Source: DASZQY01 sp963843565
Lineage (GTDB): Bacteria > Pseudomonadota > Alphaproteobacteria > Rhizobiales > Kaistiaceae
NCBI GenBank assembly: GCA_963843565.1
Contig: CAWJKY010000003.1
Location: forward strand, 1,736,001 to 1,800,000
Length of the DNA stretch: 64,000 nt
Direction of reading: 5' to 3'
The position numbers were made by a program, and so were the translations under genes. The notes under the pieces are model-generated. The model was not told the DNA's origin. It was given only the letters and a program-made list of their open reading frames with translations, and did not search any database. Positions 35,684 to 43,133 of this stretch are shown here, one piece after another (within the stretch, counting starts at the first letter, position 1; each line of letters begins with the position of its first letter).

Positions 35684-36334
35684 ATGACCGACGAAGCGGA
35701 CGACGAGGCGCGGGCGGCGGCGGCCATCGAGGCCGGGCGGCTTCTGTTCGCCAAGCCATGGCAGCATCTGCTCGGCGTCGCATCGGTCGCCGGCCTGCCG
35801 CCGCCGGCGGGCATGGAAGTCGCCTTCGCGGGGCGATCCAACGTCGGCAAGTCGTCGCTCATCAATGCGCTGACCGGGCGCAAGGCCCTGGCGCGCACCT
35901 CCAACGCGCCGGGGCGCACGCGCGAACTCAACCTGTTCGGGCCCGGCGACGGCGTGCTGACGCTGGTCGACATGCCCGGCTACGGCTATGCGCGGGCACC
36001 CAAGGCGACGGTCGCGGCGTGGACGAAGCTGGTGTTCGACTATCTCCGCGGCCGGCCGAACCTGCGTCGCGTCTATCTGCTCATCGATGCCCGCCACGGG
36101 CTGAAGGCCGCCGACACGGAAGCGCTGACGCTGCTCGACAAGGCGGCGGTCTCCTACCAGGCGGTGCTGACCAAGGCGGACAAGCTGAAGGAGGCCGAAC
36201 TCGCCGAGACGATCGCGGCGACCGCGGCGGGGCTCGCCAAGCGGCCGGCGGCCCACCCCGCAATCGTCGTCACCTCGTCGGCGACGGGAGCCGGCATCGA
36301 CCAGTTGCGCGCCGAGATCGCCGCGCTGGCGTGA
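35684..36334 (+). CDS. engB: Ribosome biogenesis GTPase EngB (YihA/YsxC)
   Basis: This circularly arranged TRAFAC GTPase helps 50S assembly. GRSNVGKSSLINALTG (G1), a Thr-containing G2 segment (SNAPGRTRELNLF), DMPGYGYARAP (G3), and TKADKLKEAE (G4) are all present within 216 residues. It follows yidC by 52 bp on the same strand and precedes argB, the usual alphaproteobacterial order. Confidence 0.96.
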   Translation: MTDEADDEARAAAAIEAGRLLFAKPWQHLLGVASVAGLPPPAGMEVAFAGRSNVGKSSLINALTGRKALARTSNAPGRTRELNLFGPGDGVLTLVDMPGYGYARAPKATVAAWTKLVFDYLRGRPNLRRVYLLIDARHGLKAADTEALTLLDKAAVSYQAVLTKADKLKEAELAETIAATAAGLAKRPAAHPAIVVTSSATGAGIDQLRAEIAALA

Positions 36335-36463
36335 ACCCCGCCCTCCCCCGGCGCGCCGGCACCGGGTGGCAGGGCTCACGCCAGATGTGGCACACGCGCC
36401 GGTGCTCTCACCTCCCCGGCGGCAGCGACAGGCTCACTTGCAGAGCGCGGGACGCGTGGCCGG

Positions 36464-36694
36464 CTATTGCGGCGGGAGCGGTTGCGTGACGGTGGCCGGC
36501 GGCGGGGTTGGCTGGGCGGTGTCCTGCGGGGCGGTCGAAAGGATCACGATGAGGATCGCCACAATCAGGGCAACGGCTGCAATGCCCCCGATCAGGGTTC
36601 CCCAACTGCCGGGCTGTCTCTGGATGCGCGGGTCATGCTCCCAGTCGGGATGGGAGAACGTGCCTCTCGGACTGACATACGGGTCGTTCAGCAT
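36464..36694 (-). CDS. Small one-helix membrane protein, 76 aa
   Basis: The ATG at 36694 has GAGGAGAG about 6 bp upstream. The 76-residue product has a polar N terminus (MLNDPYVSPRGTFSHPDWEH), one membrane helix (IGGIAAVALIVAILIVILST, about residues 35-54) and a Thr/Pro/Gln-rich exported tail. No family is recognised. It sits on the opposite strand between engB and argB, breaking the cluster without disturbing either gene. Confidence 0.6.
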   Translation of the reverse strand: MLNDPYVSPRGTFSHPDWEHDPRIQRQPGSWGTLIGGIAAVALIVAILIVILSTAPQDTAQPTPPPATVTQPLPPQ

Positions 36695-36935
36695 GGCTCT
36701 CTCCTCTTGCACGAGAGAGGCGCGAGAACGCATGTCGCCCAGGTCTTCAGGGCGCCATGCGCCCCCGGCCAGAACCGTTGACGTAGCGGAGGCCCGTGGC
36801 CATTGCCCGACCTTGATGGGGCATTTTGGTGACTTCTTCTGGACCTCGGAGGTACCGCACCGCCGGTCCCCGCCGTTTGTGCCCGCGGCGCAAATCGCTG
36901 TATAGAGCGGCCCTTCCTGCCACGTTCGGGACCAG

Positions 36936-37847
36936 ATGTCCGTGACCGCACCCGCCGACGAGGAACCGACCGACGCCGTCCGCACGGCACGGCTGATATC
37001 GGCGGCGCTGCCCTACATGCTCGCCTACGACCAGAAGGTCGTGGTGGTGAAGTACGGCGGCCACGCCATGGGCGACCCCGAGCTTGCCAAGGCGTTCGCC
37101 CGCGACATCACGCTGCTCGAAACATCCGGCGTGAAGCCGGTGGTGGTGCATGGCGGCGGGCCGCAGATCGGCCAGATGCTCGACCAGCTCGGCATCAAGT
37201 CGGAGTTTCGCGGCGGGCTGCGGGTGACCGACCGGCGCACGGTCGAGGTGGTCGAGATGGTGCTCGCCGGCTCGATCAACAAAGAGATCGTGATGGCGAT
37301 CAACGCCGAGGGCGGCAAGGCGGTGGGCCTGTCCGGCAAGGACGGCAACATGGTCTTCGCCGAGAAGGTGACGCGGACCGAGAAGGTTCCCGATTCCAAC
37401 ATCGAGCGGGTCGTCGATCTGGGCTTCGTGGGCGAACCCAAGCGGGTCAACCGCGCCGTCATCGACATGGTGCTGTCGGCCGACCTCATCCCGGTGATCG
37501 CGCCGGTGGCGCCGGGCGACGACGGGCACACCTACAACGTCAACGCCGACACCTTCGCGGGCGCGATCGCCGGCGCGCTGTCGGCGACGCGCATGCTGTT
37601 CCTGACCGACGTTCCCGGCGTCCTCGACAAACAGGGCAACCTGATCCGTGAGCTGACCGAGGCCGAGGTCAAGGCGCTGATCGCCGACGGCACGATCCAC
37701 GGCGGCATGATCCCGAAGGTCGAAACCTGCATCGCGGCGCTGGAGCGCGGCGTCGAGGGCGTCGTCATCCTCAACGGCCGCACGCCGCACGCGGTGCTGC
37801 TGGAGCTGTTCACCGACCACGGTGCCGGCACGCTGATCAAGCCATGA
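36936..37847 (+). CDS. argB: Acetylglutamate kinase
   Basis: ArgB phosphorylates N-acetylglutamate, the second step of arginine synthesis. VVVVKYGGHAM near the start, VVHGGGPQIGQML, and LFLTDVPGVLDKQGN with GGMIPKVETCIAAL at the end are the family motifs over 303 residues. The stop overlaps the start of the next gene by four bases (ATGA). Confidence 0.96.
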   Translation: MSVTAPADEEPTDAVRTARLISAALPYMLAYDQKVVVVKYGGHAMGDPELAKAFARDITLLETSGVKPVVVHGGGPQIGQMLDQLGIKSEFRGGLRVTDRRTVEVVEMVLAGSINKEIVMAINAEGGKAVGLSGKDGNMVFAEKVTRTEKVPDSNIERVVDLGFVGEPKRVNRAVIDMVLSADLIPVIAPVAPGDDGHTYNVNADTFAGAIAGALSATRMLFLTDVPGVLDKQGNLIRELTEAEVKALIADGTIHGGMIPKVETCIAALERGVEGVVILNGRTPHAVLLELFTDHGAGTLIKP

Positions 37848-38566
37848 GCGCCTCGCCGCCGGCGCTGTCGCGGCTTGCCGACGTGGCGGCCTGGATCTTC
37901 GATCTCGACAACACGCTCTACCCGCGCTCGACGAACCTGTTCGCCCAGGTCGACGAGCGAATCAGAGCGTTCGTGGCGAAAGCTCTCGACCTGCCGCCGG
38001 ACGAGGCGCAGCGGGTCCAGAAGGACTACTACCGGCGCTACGGCACGACGCTGCGCGGTCTGATGGTCGAGCACGGCATCGCACCGGACGACTTCCTGGA
38101 GTTCGTCCACGACATCGACCACACGGCGGTCGCCGCCAACCCGCGGCTTGCCGAAGCGATCGCGGCGCTGCCCGGCCGCAAGTTCATCCTCACCAACGGG
38201 TCGCTCGCCCACGCCGAGAAGGTCGCCCAGCGGCTCGGCGTGCCCGACCACTTCGACGACATCTTCGATATCGCCCGGCTCGATCTGGTGCCGAAACCGG
38301 CGCGGGAGACTTACGACCGCTTCCTCGCCGAAACCGGCGTGGCCCCGAAGAACGCGGCAATGTTCGAGGATCTCGCCCGCAATCTCGAGGTGCCGAAGGC
38401 GCTCGGCATGGCGACGGTCCTGGTCGTGCCGGCCGAGGCGAGCGGCGGCGAATGGAGCGACGAAATCTGGGAAGTGGAGGGGCGCGAAGGCGCCCATATC
38501 GACTTCGTGACCAGCGATCTGGCGGATTTCCTTGAGGAAATAGTTGCCGAAATCAGGCGATCGTGA
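37844..38566 (+). CDS. HAD-family pyrimidine 5'-nucleotidase
   Basis: WIFDLDNTLYPRSTNLFAQV carries the HAD nucleophile aspartate, with ILTNGSLAHAEKV and FEDLARNLEVPKALGM as motifs II and IV. The pattern FDLDNTLYP, with a cap domain of about 80 residues, is that of the yeast SDT1/bacterial YjjG-like pyrimidine nucleotidases. It is translationally coupled to argB, a common arrangement in Rhizobiales. The exact substrate is inferred. Confidence 0.88.
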   Translation: MSASPPALSRLADVAAWIFDLDNTLYPRSTNLFAQVDERIRAFVAKALDLPPDEAQRVQKDYYRRYGTTLRGLMVEHGIAPDDFLEFVHDIDHTAVAANPRLAEAIAALPGRKFILTNGSLAHAEKVAQRLGVPDHFDDIFDIARLDLVPKPARETYDRFLAETGVAPKNAAMFEDLARNLEVPKALGMATVLVVPAEASGGEWSDEIWEVEGREGAHIDFVTSDLADFLEEIVAEIRRS

Positions 38567-38642
38567 CTTTCCGGTGATTGCCCCCGCACCCGTTTTCCCC
38601 TTAGATTTATCGACCTCAACCGGTCCATTCTTGGGGGTGACG

Positions 38643-39011
38643 ATGAAACGGTTCGGTATCGCAGTTCTTGTTGGATTGACGCTTGCGCTGTCTGGCCTCG
38701 TGCCGACGGTGGCCAGCGCAAACTCGATGACCTGGCACGTCCGCAGCGAATCGCCGCGCACGGTCCACTTGCAGTTCTATTCCAATACCCACGTCTGGCC
38801 GTCGAGCAGCAGGGTCTACGTCATCGACGACTACGCCACGCACGATTACAAGCTCAGCTGCAGCACCGGCGAGAAGGTCTGCTACGGCGCGTGGGTGAAG
38901 AACAACAGCGCGTCCTACTGGGGTTCCGGCTACGACGGCGAGCAGGCGTGCGACTCCTGCTGCTTCATCTGCGGCGGCGGTCCGCTTCCGACGATGGTTC
39001 TCAACCGCTAG
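38643..39011 (+). CDS. Secreted Cys-rich hypothetical protein, 122 aa
   Basis: The ATG at 38643 opens a signal peptide (MKRFGIAVLVGLTLALSGLV, cleavage near residue 26). The mature protein contains aromatic-rich beta strands (TVHLQFYSNTHVWPSSSRVY) and a cysteine-dense C terminus (CDSCCFICGGG). The motif YKLSCSTGEKVCYGAWV recurs in small secreted proteins of alphaproteobacteria, but no function is known. It lies between the nucleotidase and dapD on the same strand. Confidence 0.65.
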   Translation: MKRFGIAVLVGLTLALSGLVPTVASANSMTWHVRSESPRTVHLQFYSNTHVWPSSSRVYVIDDYATHDYKLSCSTGEKVCYGAWVKNNSASYWGSGYDGEQACDSCCFICGGGPLPTMVLNR

Positions 39012-39039
39012 TTGGACGCGCAGTCAGTCAAGGGCTTGA

Positions 39040-39891
39040 ATGGCCGGACCCGATCCTGAAGGGCTGAAGTCGGTCATAGAGTCGGCGTTCGAGGCGCGCG
39101 AAAGCCTCGATCAGCGTACTGTCGGTCCCATACGCGACGCGGTCGAAGAGGCGTTGAACCTCCTCGACTGCGGCGATGTGCGCGTTGCCGAGAAGCACGG
39201 CGGCGCGTGGACCGTGAACCAGTGGCTGAAGAAGGCGGTACTGCTGTCGTTCCGCCTCAACCCGATGGCCGCGATCTCCGGCGGGCCGGGGGGCGGCCAA
39301 TGGTGGGACAAGGTACCCTCCAAGTTCGCCGGCTGGGCCGACACCGACTTCACGGCGGCGGGCTTCCGCGCCGTGCCCGGGGCGATCGTGCGGCGCTCGG
39401 CCTACGTGGCGCCGGGCGTCGTGCTGATGCCCTCGTTCGTCAATCTCGGCGCCTACGTCGACACCGGCACCATGGTGGACACCTGGGTGACCGTCGGCAG
39501 TTGCGCGCAGATCGGCAAGAACGTGCATCTGTCCGGCGGGGTCGGCATCGGCGGCGTGCTGGAGCCGCTGCAGGCCAACCCGACCATCATCGAGGACAAC
39601 TGCTTCATCGGGGCGCGCTCGGAAATCGTCGAGGGCGTCGTCGTCGGCGAGGGCTCGGTGATCTCGATGGGCGTCTTCATCGGCGCCTCGACCAAGGTGG
39701 TCGACCGGGCGACCGGCGAGATCCACGTCGGCCGGGTACCGCCCTACTCGGTGGTGGTTTCCGGTTCGCTGCCCGGCAGGAACCTGCCCGGCGAGAACTA
39801 TGGCCCGTCGCTCTACTGCGCCGTCATCGTCAAGAAGGTCGATGCGCAGACCCGCTCCAAGACCTCGATCAACGAACTCCTGCGGGATTAG
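39040..39891 (+). CDS. dapD: 2,3,4,5-tetrahydropyridine-2,6-dicarboxylate N-succinyltransferase
   Basis: DapD succinylates tetrahydrodipicolinate in lysine and peptidoglycan-precursor synthesis. The 283-residue product has the N-terminal helical domain (NLLDCGDVRVAEKHGGAWTV), the WWDKVPSKF segment and a left-handed beta-helix of hexapeptide repeats (VGIGGVLEPLQANPTIIEDN, CFIGARSEIVEGVVVGEGSV). Start context is weak, but length matches the family. Confidence 0.96.
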   Translation: MAGPDPEGLKSVIESAFEARESLDQRTVGPIRDAVEEALNLLDCGDVRVAEKHGGAWTVNQWLKKAVLLSFRLNPMAAISGGPGGGQWWDKVPSKFAGWADTDFTAAGFRAVPGAIVRRSAYVAPGVVLMPSFVNLGAYVDTGTMVDTWVTVGSCAQIGKNVHLSGGVGIGGVLEPLQANPTIIEDNCFIGARSEIVEGVVVGEGSVISMGVFIGASTKVVDRATGEIHVGRVPPYSVVVSGSLPGRNLPGENYGPSLYCAVIVKKVDAQTRSKTSINELLRD

Positions 39892-39966
39892 GGCTTCCCT
39901 GAGCAAAGCGGGGCGACTCAGGGTATTCTCCGGCGTGCGATTCACCCGCACGAGGGAGGATAAGGC

Positions 39967-40416
39967 ATGAATTTCGACTATCAACGGCTGTATCTGTCCG
40001 CCGAAGGCCGTATCGGGCGGGGGCAATACTGGCTTGGAGCGATCGTTCTCGGCGTTGCGACAGCCATCGTGGGCTGGATTCTGCTTCTGATCTTAGGTGT
40101 CGGGTTGATTGGTCGCCTGATCGAGTTTGTCCTGCAGGTTATCGTCGCCTATCCAGCCTACAACCTCATGGCCAAGCGCTTCCAGGACCGTGACAAGCCG
40201 GCGATGTATGCCGCAATCATCATTGCCATCTTCCTTGTCATGAATCTCCTCACCGCCTTCGGCATCACCGGAGATCCGATGGCTCCCAACGCGTTCTCGT
40301 GGATCTTCGGGCTCATCACACTCGCTATAGCCATCTGGGCTCTGGTCGAGCTCGGCATCCTGAGGGGAACGGTCGGCCAGAACCAGTACGGGCCGGACCC
40401 GCTCGGCGGCTCGTAA
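39967..40416 (+). CDS. DUF805 membrane protein, first copy, 149 aa
   Basis: GAGGGAGGATAAGGC precedes the ATG. The product has the DUF805 opening (LYLSAEGRIGRGQYWLG) and four predicted membrane helices, with the family hallmark AKRFQDRDKPAMYA and a C-terminal GTVGQNQYGPDPLG. DUF805 proteins are integral membrane proteins of unknown role. It is one of two tandem copies between dapD and dapE. Confidence 0.85.
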   Translation: MNFDYQRLYLSAEGRIGRGQYWLGAIVLGVATAIVGWILLLILGVGLIGRLIEFVLQVIVAYPAYNLMAKRFQDRDKPAMYAAIIIAIFLVMNLLTAFGITGDPMAPNAFSWIFGLITLAIAIWALVELGILRGTVGQNQYGPDPLGGS

Positions 40417-40443
40417 GCCGGCCCTATTGACGCAAGCACCCCG

Positions 40444-40479
40444 GATCGGGTCCGCTGCCCCCGCGAAGCGGGCCCGATC
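40444..40479 (+). promoter_or_regulatory. Hairpin ending at the start codon of the second DUF805 gene
   Basis: GATCGGGTCCGCT at 40444-40456 pairs with AGCGGGCCCGATC at 40467-40479 (12 Watson-Crick pairs and one GU), with a 10-base loop. The stem ends directly at the ATG 40480 and contains the only purine-rich sequence that could serve as a ribosome site. It may limit translation of the second DUF805 protein, or act as a T-less terminator for the first. Confidence 0.5.
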
Positions 40480-40842
40480 ATGCAGCGCGTCACGTTCAAT
40501 CAGTGGATCCTGTTCTTCTTTCGCGCCGTCGGCCGCATCGGCAGGGCCGAGTACGTGCTCGGCGTCCTGTTCGTCTATTGTGCCGCGCTGACCGCCATCT
40601 TCTTCATCGCCGGGCAGTCGGCGTCGCCGGAGATCGAACTCGGCCTGCTGGTTAACGCCCCCCTGCTGGTCGCCCTGCTGGTGTTGGCGGCCAAGCGGTG
40701 CCATGACATCGGCCTGCCGGGCTCGTACGTGCTGCTGCTGGTGGTGCCGATCGCGGGTCTGGTCTGGCTGGTCGCGCTGGCGTTCATCCCGAGCAAACCG
40801 GGGCCGAACGCCTACGGGCCGGAACCGACGTACAGTTCGTGA
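40480..40842 (+). CDS. DUF805 membrane protein, second copy, 120 aa
   Basis: The product again shows the DUF805 pattern: FFFRAVGRIGRAEYVLGVLF, AKRCHDIGLPGSYVLLLVVP and the C-terminal PGPNAYGPEP. It has three to four predicted membrane helices. The ATG at 40480 abuts a strong hairpin. Its stop overlaps a possible GTG start for dapE (40839), so the two are closely coupled. Confidence 0.83.
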   Translation: MQRVTFNQWILFFFRAVGRIGRAEYVLGVLFVYCAALTAIFFIAGQSASPEIELGLLVNAPLLVALLVLAAKRCHDIGLPGSYVLLLVVPIAGLVWLVALAFIPSKPGPNAYGPEPTYSS

Positions 40843-40853
40843 GGCCCTCCCGA

Positions 40854-42017
40854 ATGGCAGCGACGCCACCCGACGCCACGGAAATCCTGAAGGCGCTGAT
40901 CGCCTGCCGCTCGGTGACGCCAGCCGACGACGGCGCCCAGGGCTATCTCGCCGGCGTGCTGGCGGGCGCCGGCTTCACGATCGAGCGCCTGACCTTCAGC
41001 GGCGACGACGGCGGCGCGGTCGAGAACCTGTTTGCAACCCTCGGCGAAGGAGCCCCGCATCTGGTCTTCGCCGGCCACACGGACGTGGTGCCGGCGGGCG
41101 ATGAGGCGCGCTGGACCCACCCGCCATTCGGCGCGGACGTCGCCGACGGCGCGCTGTTCGGGCGCGGCGCGGTCGACATGAAGGGCGGCATCGCGGCGTT
41201 CGTGGCGGCGGTGCTGCGCTTCGTCGACGAATCGGACGCGGCGGGAACGCTGTCGCTCGCCATCACCGGCGACGAGGAAGGCCGCGCCATCAACGGTACG
41301 GCGAAGCTGGTCGCCTGGGCGAAGGCGCAGGGCCACACCTTCGACGCAGCGCTGGTCGGCGAGCCGACGTCGCGCCAGACGCTCGGCGACACCATCAAGA
41401 TCGGCCGGCGCGGCAGCCTGTCGGGAACGCTGGTGGTGACCGGCAAGCAGGGCCACGTCGCCTACCCGCAGCTTGCCCGCAATCCGGTGCCGATGCTGGT
41501 TCACATCCTCGACCGGCTGACCGCCCTGGAAATCGACGACGGCAGCGAGGACTTCCAGCCGTCCAATCTCGAGTTCACCGCCGTGGAGACCGACACCCAG
41601 GCCTTCAACGTCATTCCCGGCGAGGTGCGCGCCCGCTTCAACGTCCGCTTCAACGACCACTGGTCGACCACGGCGCTGAAGGCGCTGCTCCGCCGCGAGA
41701 TCGCCGAGGTGGCGGAAACCGACTGCGCGATCGACTTCGAGCCGGGCGCCAGCGACTGGTTCGTGACGCGGTCGAGCGACCTGATCGGGCCGCTAAACGC
41801 GGCGATCAAGGCGGTCACCGGCGGCGAGCCGCAAGCCTCGACCGGCGGCGGCACGTCGGATGCGCGATTCTTCAAGGACCTGTGCCCGGTGGTCGAGTTC
41901 GGACTGGTCGGGCAGACCATGCACCAGGTCGACGAGCATGTGGCGCTTGCCGACCTCGACAGGCTGACCGCCATCTATCGCGGCTTCCTCGACCGCTACT
42001 TCGGACGCAGCGGGTGA
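40854..42017 (+). CDS. dapE: Succinyl-diaminopimelate desuccinylase
   Basis: DapE removes succinate from N-succinyl-LL-diaminopimelate in the dap pathway. VFAGHTDVVPAGDE (metal His and Asp), FGRGAVDMKGGIAAFVAAVL, ITGDEEGRAINGT and STGGGTSDARFFKDLCPVVE are the M20 metallopeptidase signatures. The ATG at 40854 with GAGG nine bases ahead is preferred over GTG 40839. The stop overlaps the next start (GTGA). Confidence 0.95.
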   Translation: MAATPPDATEILKALIACRSVTPADDGAQGYLAGVLAGAGFTIERLTFSGDDGGAVENLFATLGEGAPHLVFAGHTDVVPAGDEARWTHPPFGADVADGALFGRGAVDMKGGIAAFVAAVLRFVDESDAAGTLSLAITGDEEGRAINGTAKLVAWAKAQGHTFDAALVGEPTSRQTLGDTIKIGRRGSLSGTLVVTGKQGHVAYPQLARNPVPMLVHILDRLTALEIDDGSEDFQPSNLEFTAVETDTQAFNVIPGEVRARFNVRFNDHWSTTALKALLRREIAEVAETDCAIDFEPGASDWFVTRSSDLIGPLNAAIKAVTGGEPQASTGGGTSDARFFKDLCPVVEFGLVGQTMHQVDEHVALADLDRLTAIYRGFLDRYFGRSG

Positions 42018-42610
42018 TCGACCGGGCCGAGATCTCGCGATCGCTCAAGGCGGCGTGGCGGGTTCTGCTCAACAAGCCCGACGCCATGCGCGGCTTCGAC
42101 ACCAGCATCGACGGCTTCTGGCGCTCGTTTCAGGCGATCCTGCTGGTGGCGCCGTTCTACCTCGTCATCGCGCTGGGCGAGCGGCAGGCGATCCTCGCCG
42201 ACGCGGGCACTGGCGCCGAACTCGACGACGGCAACTTCTGGCTTGCGCAGGTGGTGACGCTGGTGGCGGACTGGGTGACGCTGCCGCTGCTGCTGGCGGC
42301 GATCGCCGGCTTCATCGGGGTCAGGCGCGAATACCCGGCCTTCATCGTGGCGCGCAACTGGGCGACGCCGATCATGGTGGCGGTGGCGGCGCTGGCGACC
42401 TTGATTGATTTCATCGGCAACCTCGGACCCGAAGCGGCACTCTTTCCGGCGCTGATCGCCTTCGGCTTCTCCCTGCGCTTCAGCTACGTGATCGCCCGTC
42501 AGGCGCTCGGCTTCGCGCCGGACGCGGCGATCGCGATCGTGGTGCTCGACTTCCTGGTGAGCTTCGGGATCGTGCGGCTCGTCGGCAAGCTGTTCGGGGT
42601 CGAGATCTGA
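42014..42610 (+). CDS. Hypothetical integral membrane protein coupled to dapE, 198 aa
   Basis: The GTG at 42014 overlaps the dapE stop, so it is translated directly after it. The product has about five hydrophobic helices (AILLVAPFYLVIALG, WVTLPLLLAAIAGFIGV, AALATLIDFIG, AALFPALIAFGFSLRFSYVI, IAIVVLDFLVSFGIVRLV). Similar proteins follow dapE in other Rhizobiales, but no function is known. Confidence 0.75.
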   Translation: MIDRAEISRSLKAAWRVLLNKPDAMRGFDTSIDGFWRSFQAILLVAPFYLVIALGERQAILADAGTGAELDDGNFWLAQVVTLVADWVTLPLLLAAIAGFIGVRREYPAFIVARNWATPIMVAVAALATLIDFIGNLGPEAALFPALIAFGFSLRFSYVIARQALGFAPDAAIAIVVLDFLVSFGIVRLVGKLFGVEI

Positions 42611-42686
42611 TCGTCCCTGACGGGAAGGGCGATGAAATCGCGCCAGGGCGCGTTAATGTAGCCGCAAGGGGTGAAGACCAACCGCC

Positions 42687-43133
42687 ATGAAGCTCAAGGT
42701 CAACGGAAGGACGCGCAGCATCGAGGCCCCCGAGGGGACCAGCCTGCTGGTCGCGCTGCGCGAAGACCTGGGTCTGACCGGCACGCGATACGGCTGCGGT
42801 CACGGGGTGTGTGGCGCCTGTTTCGTCCTGGTCGACGGCGCGCCGACGGCGGCCTGCACGACGCCGGTCCGCGACGTGGAGGGCAAGGCCATCACCACCG
42901 TCGAGGGGCTGGCCCGTGGCAAACGGCTCCATCCTGTCCAGCGCGCCTTCCTCGAAGAGGACGCCATGCAATGCGGCTATTGCACCAGCGGCATGATCAT
43001 CTCGGGCGTCGCGCTGCTTGAACGACGGCCGCACCCGACCGAGACCGAGGTACGCGAGGCCCTGCAGCCGCACCTCTGCCGGTGCGGCGGCTACGGGCGC
43101 GTGATCCGCGCGATCCTGAGGGCCGCGAAATGA
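42687..43133 (+). CDS. 2Fe-2S subunit of a molybdenum hydroxylase
   Basis: The 148-residue protein carries the plant-type ferredoxin motif (YGCGHGVCGACFVLVDGAPT, then AAC) and the second cluster (QCGYCTSGMIISG, HLCRCGGYGRVIRAIL), the small-subunit layout of xanthine-dehydrogenase-family enzymes such as CoxS and IorA. It passes electrons from the molybdenum subunit to an acceptor. Its stop overlaps the start of the large subunit (ATGA). No FAD subunit gene is present, so electrons probably go to a cytochrome or quinone. Confidence 0.92.
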   Translation: MKLKVNGRTRSIEAPEGTSLLVALREDLGLTGTRYGCGHGVCGACFVLVDGAPTAACTTPVRDVEGKAITTVEGLARGKRLHPVQRAFLEEDAMQCGYCTSGMIISGVALLERRPHPTETEVREALQPHLCRCGGYGRVIRAILRAAK

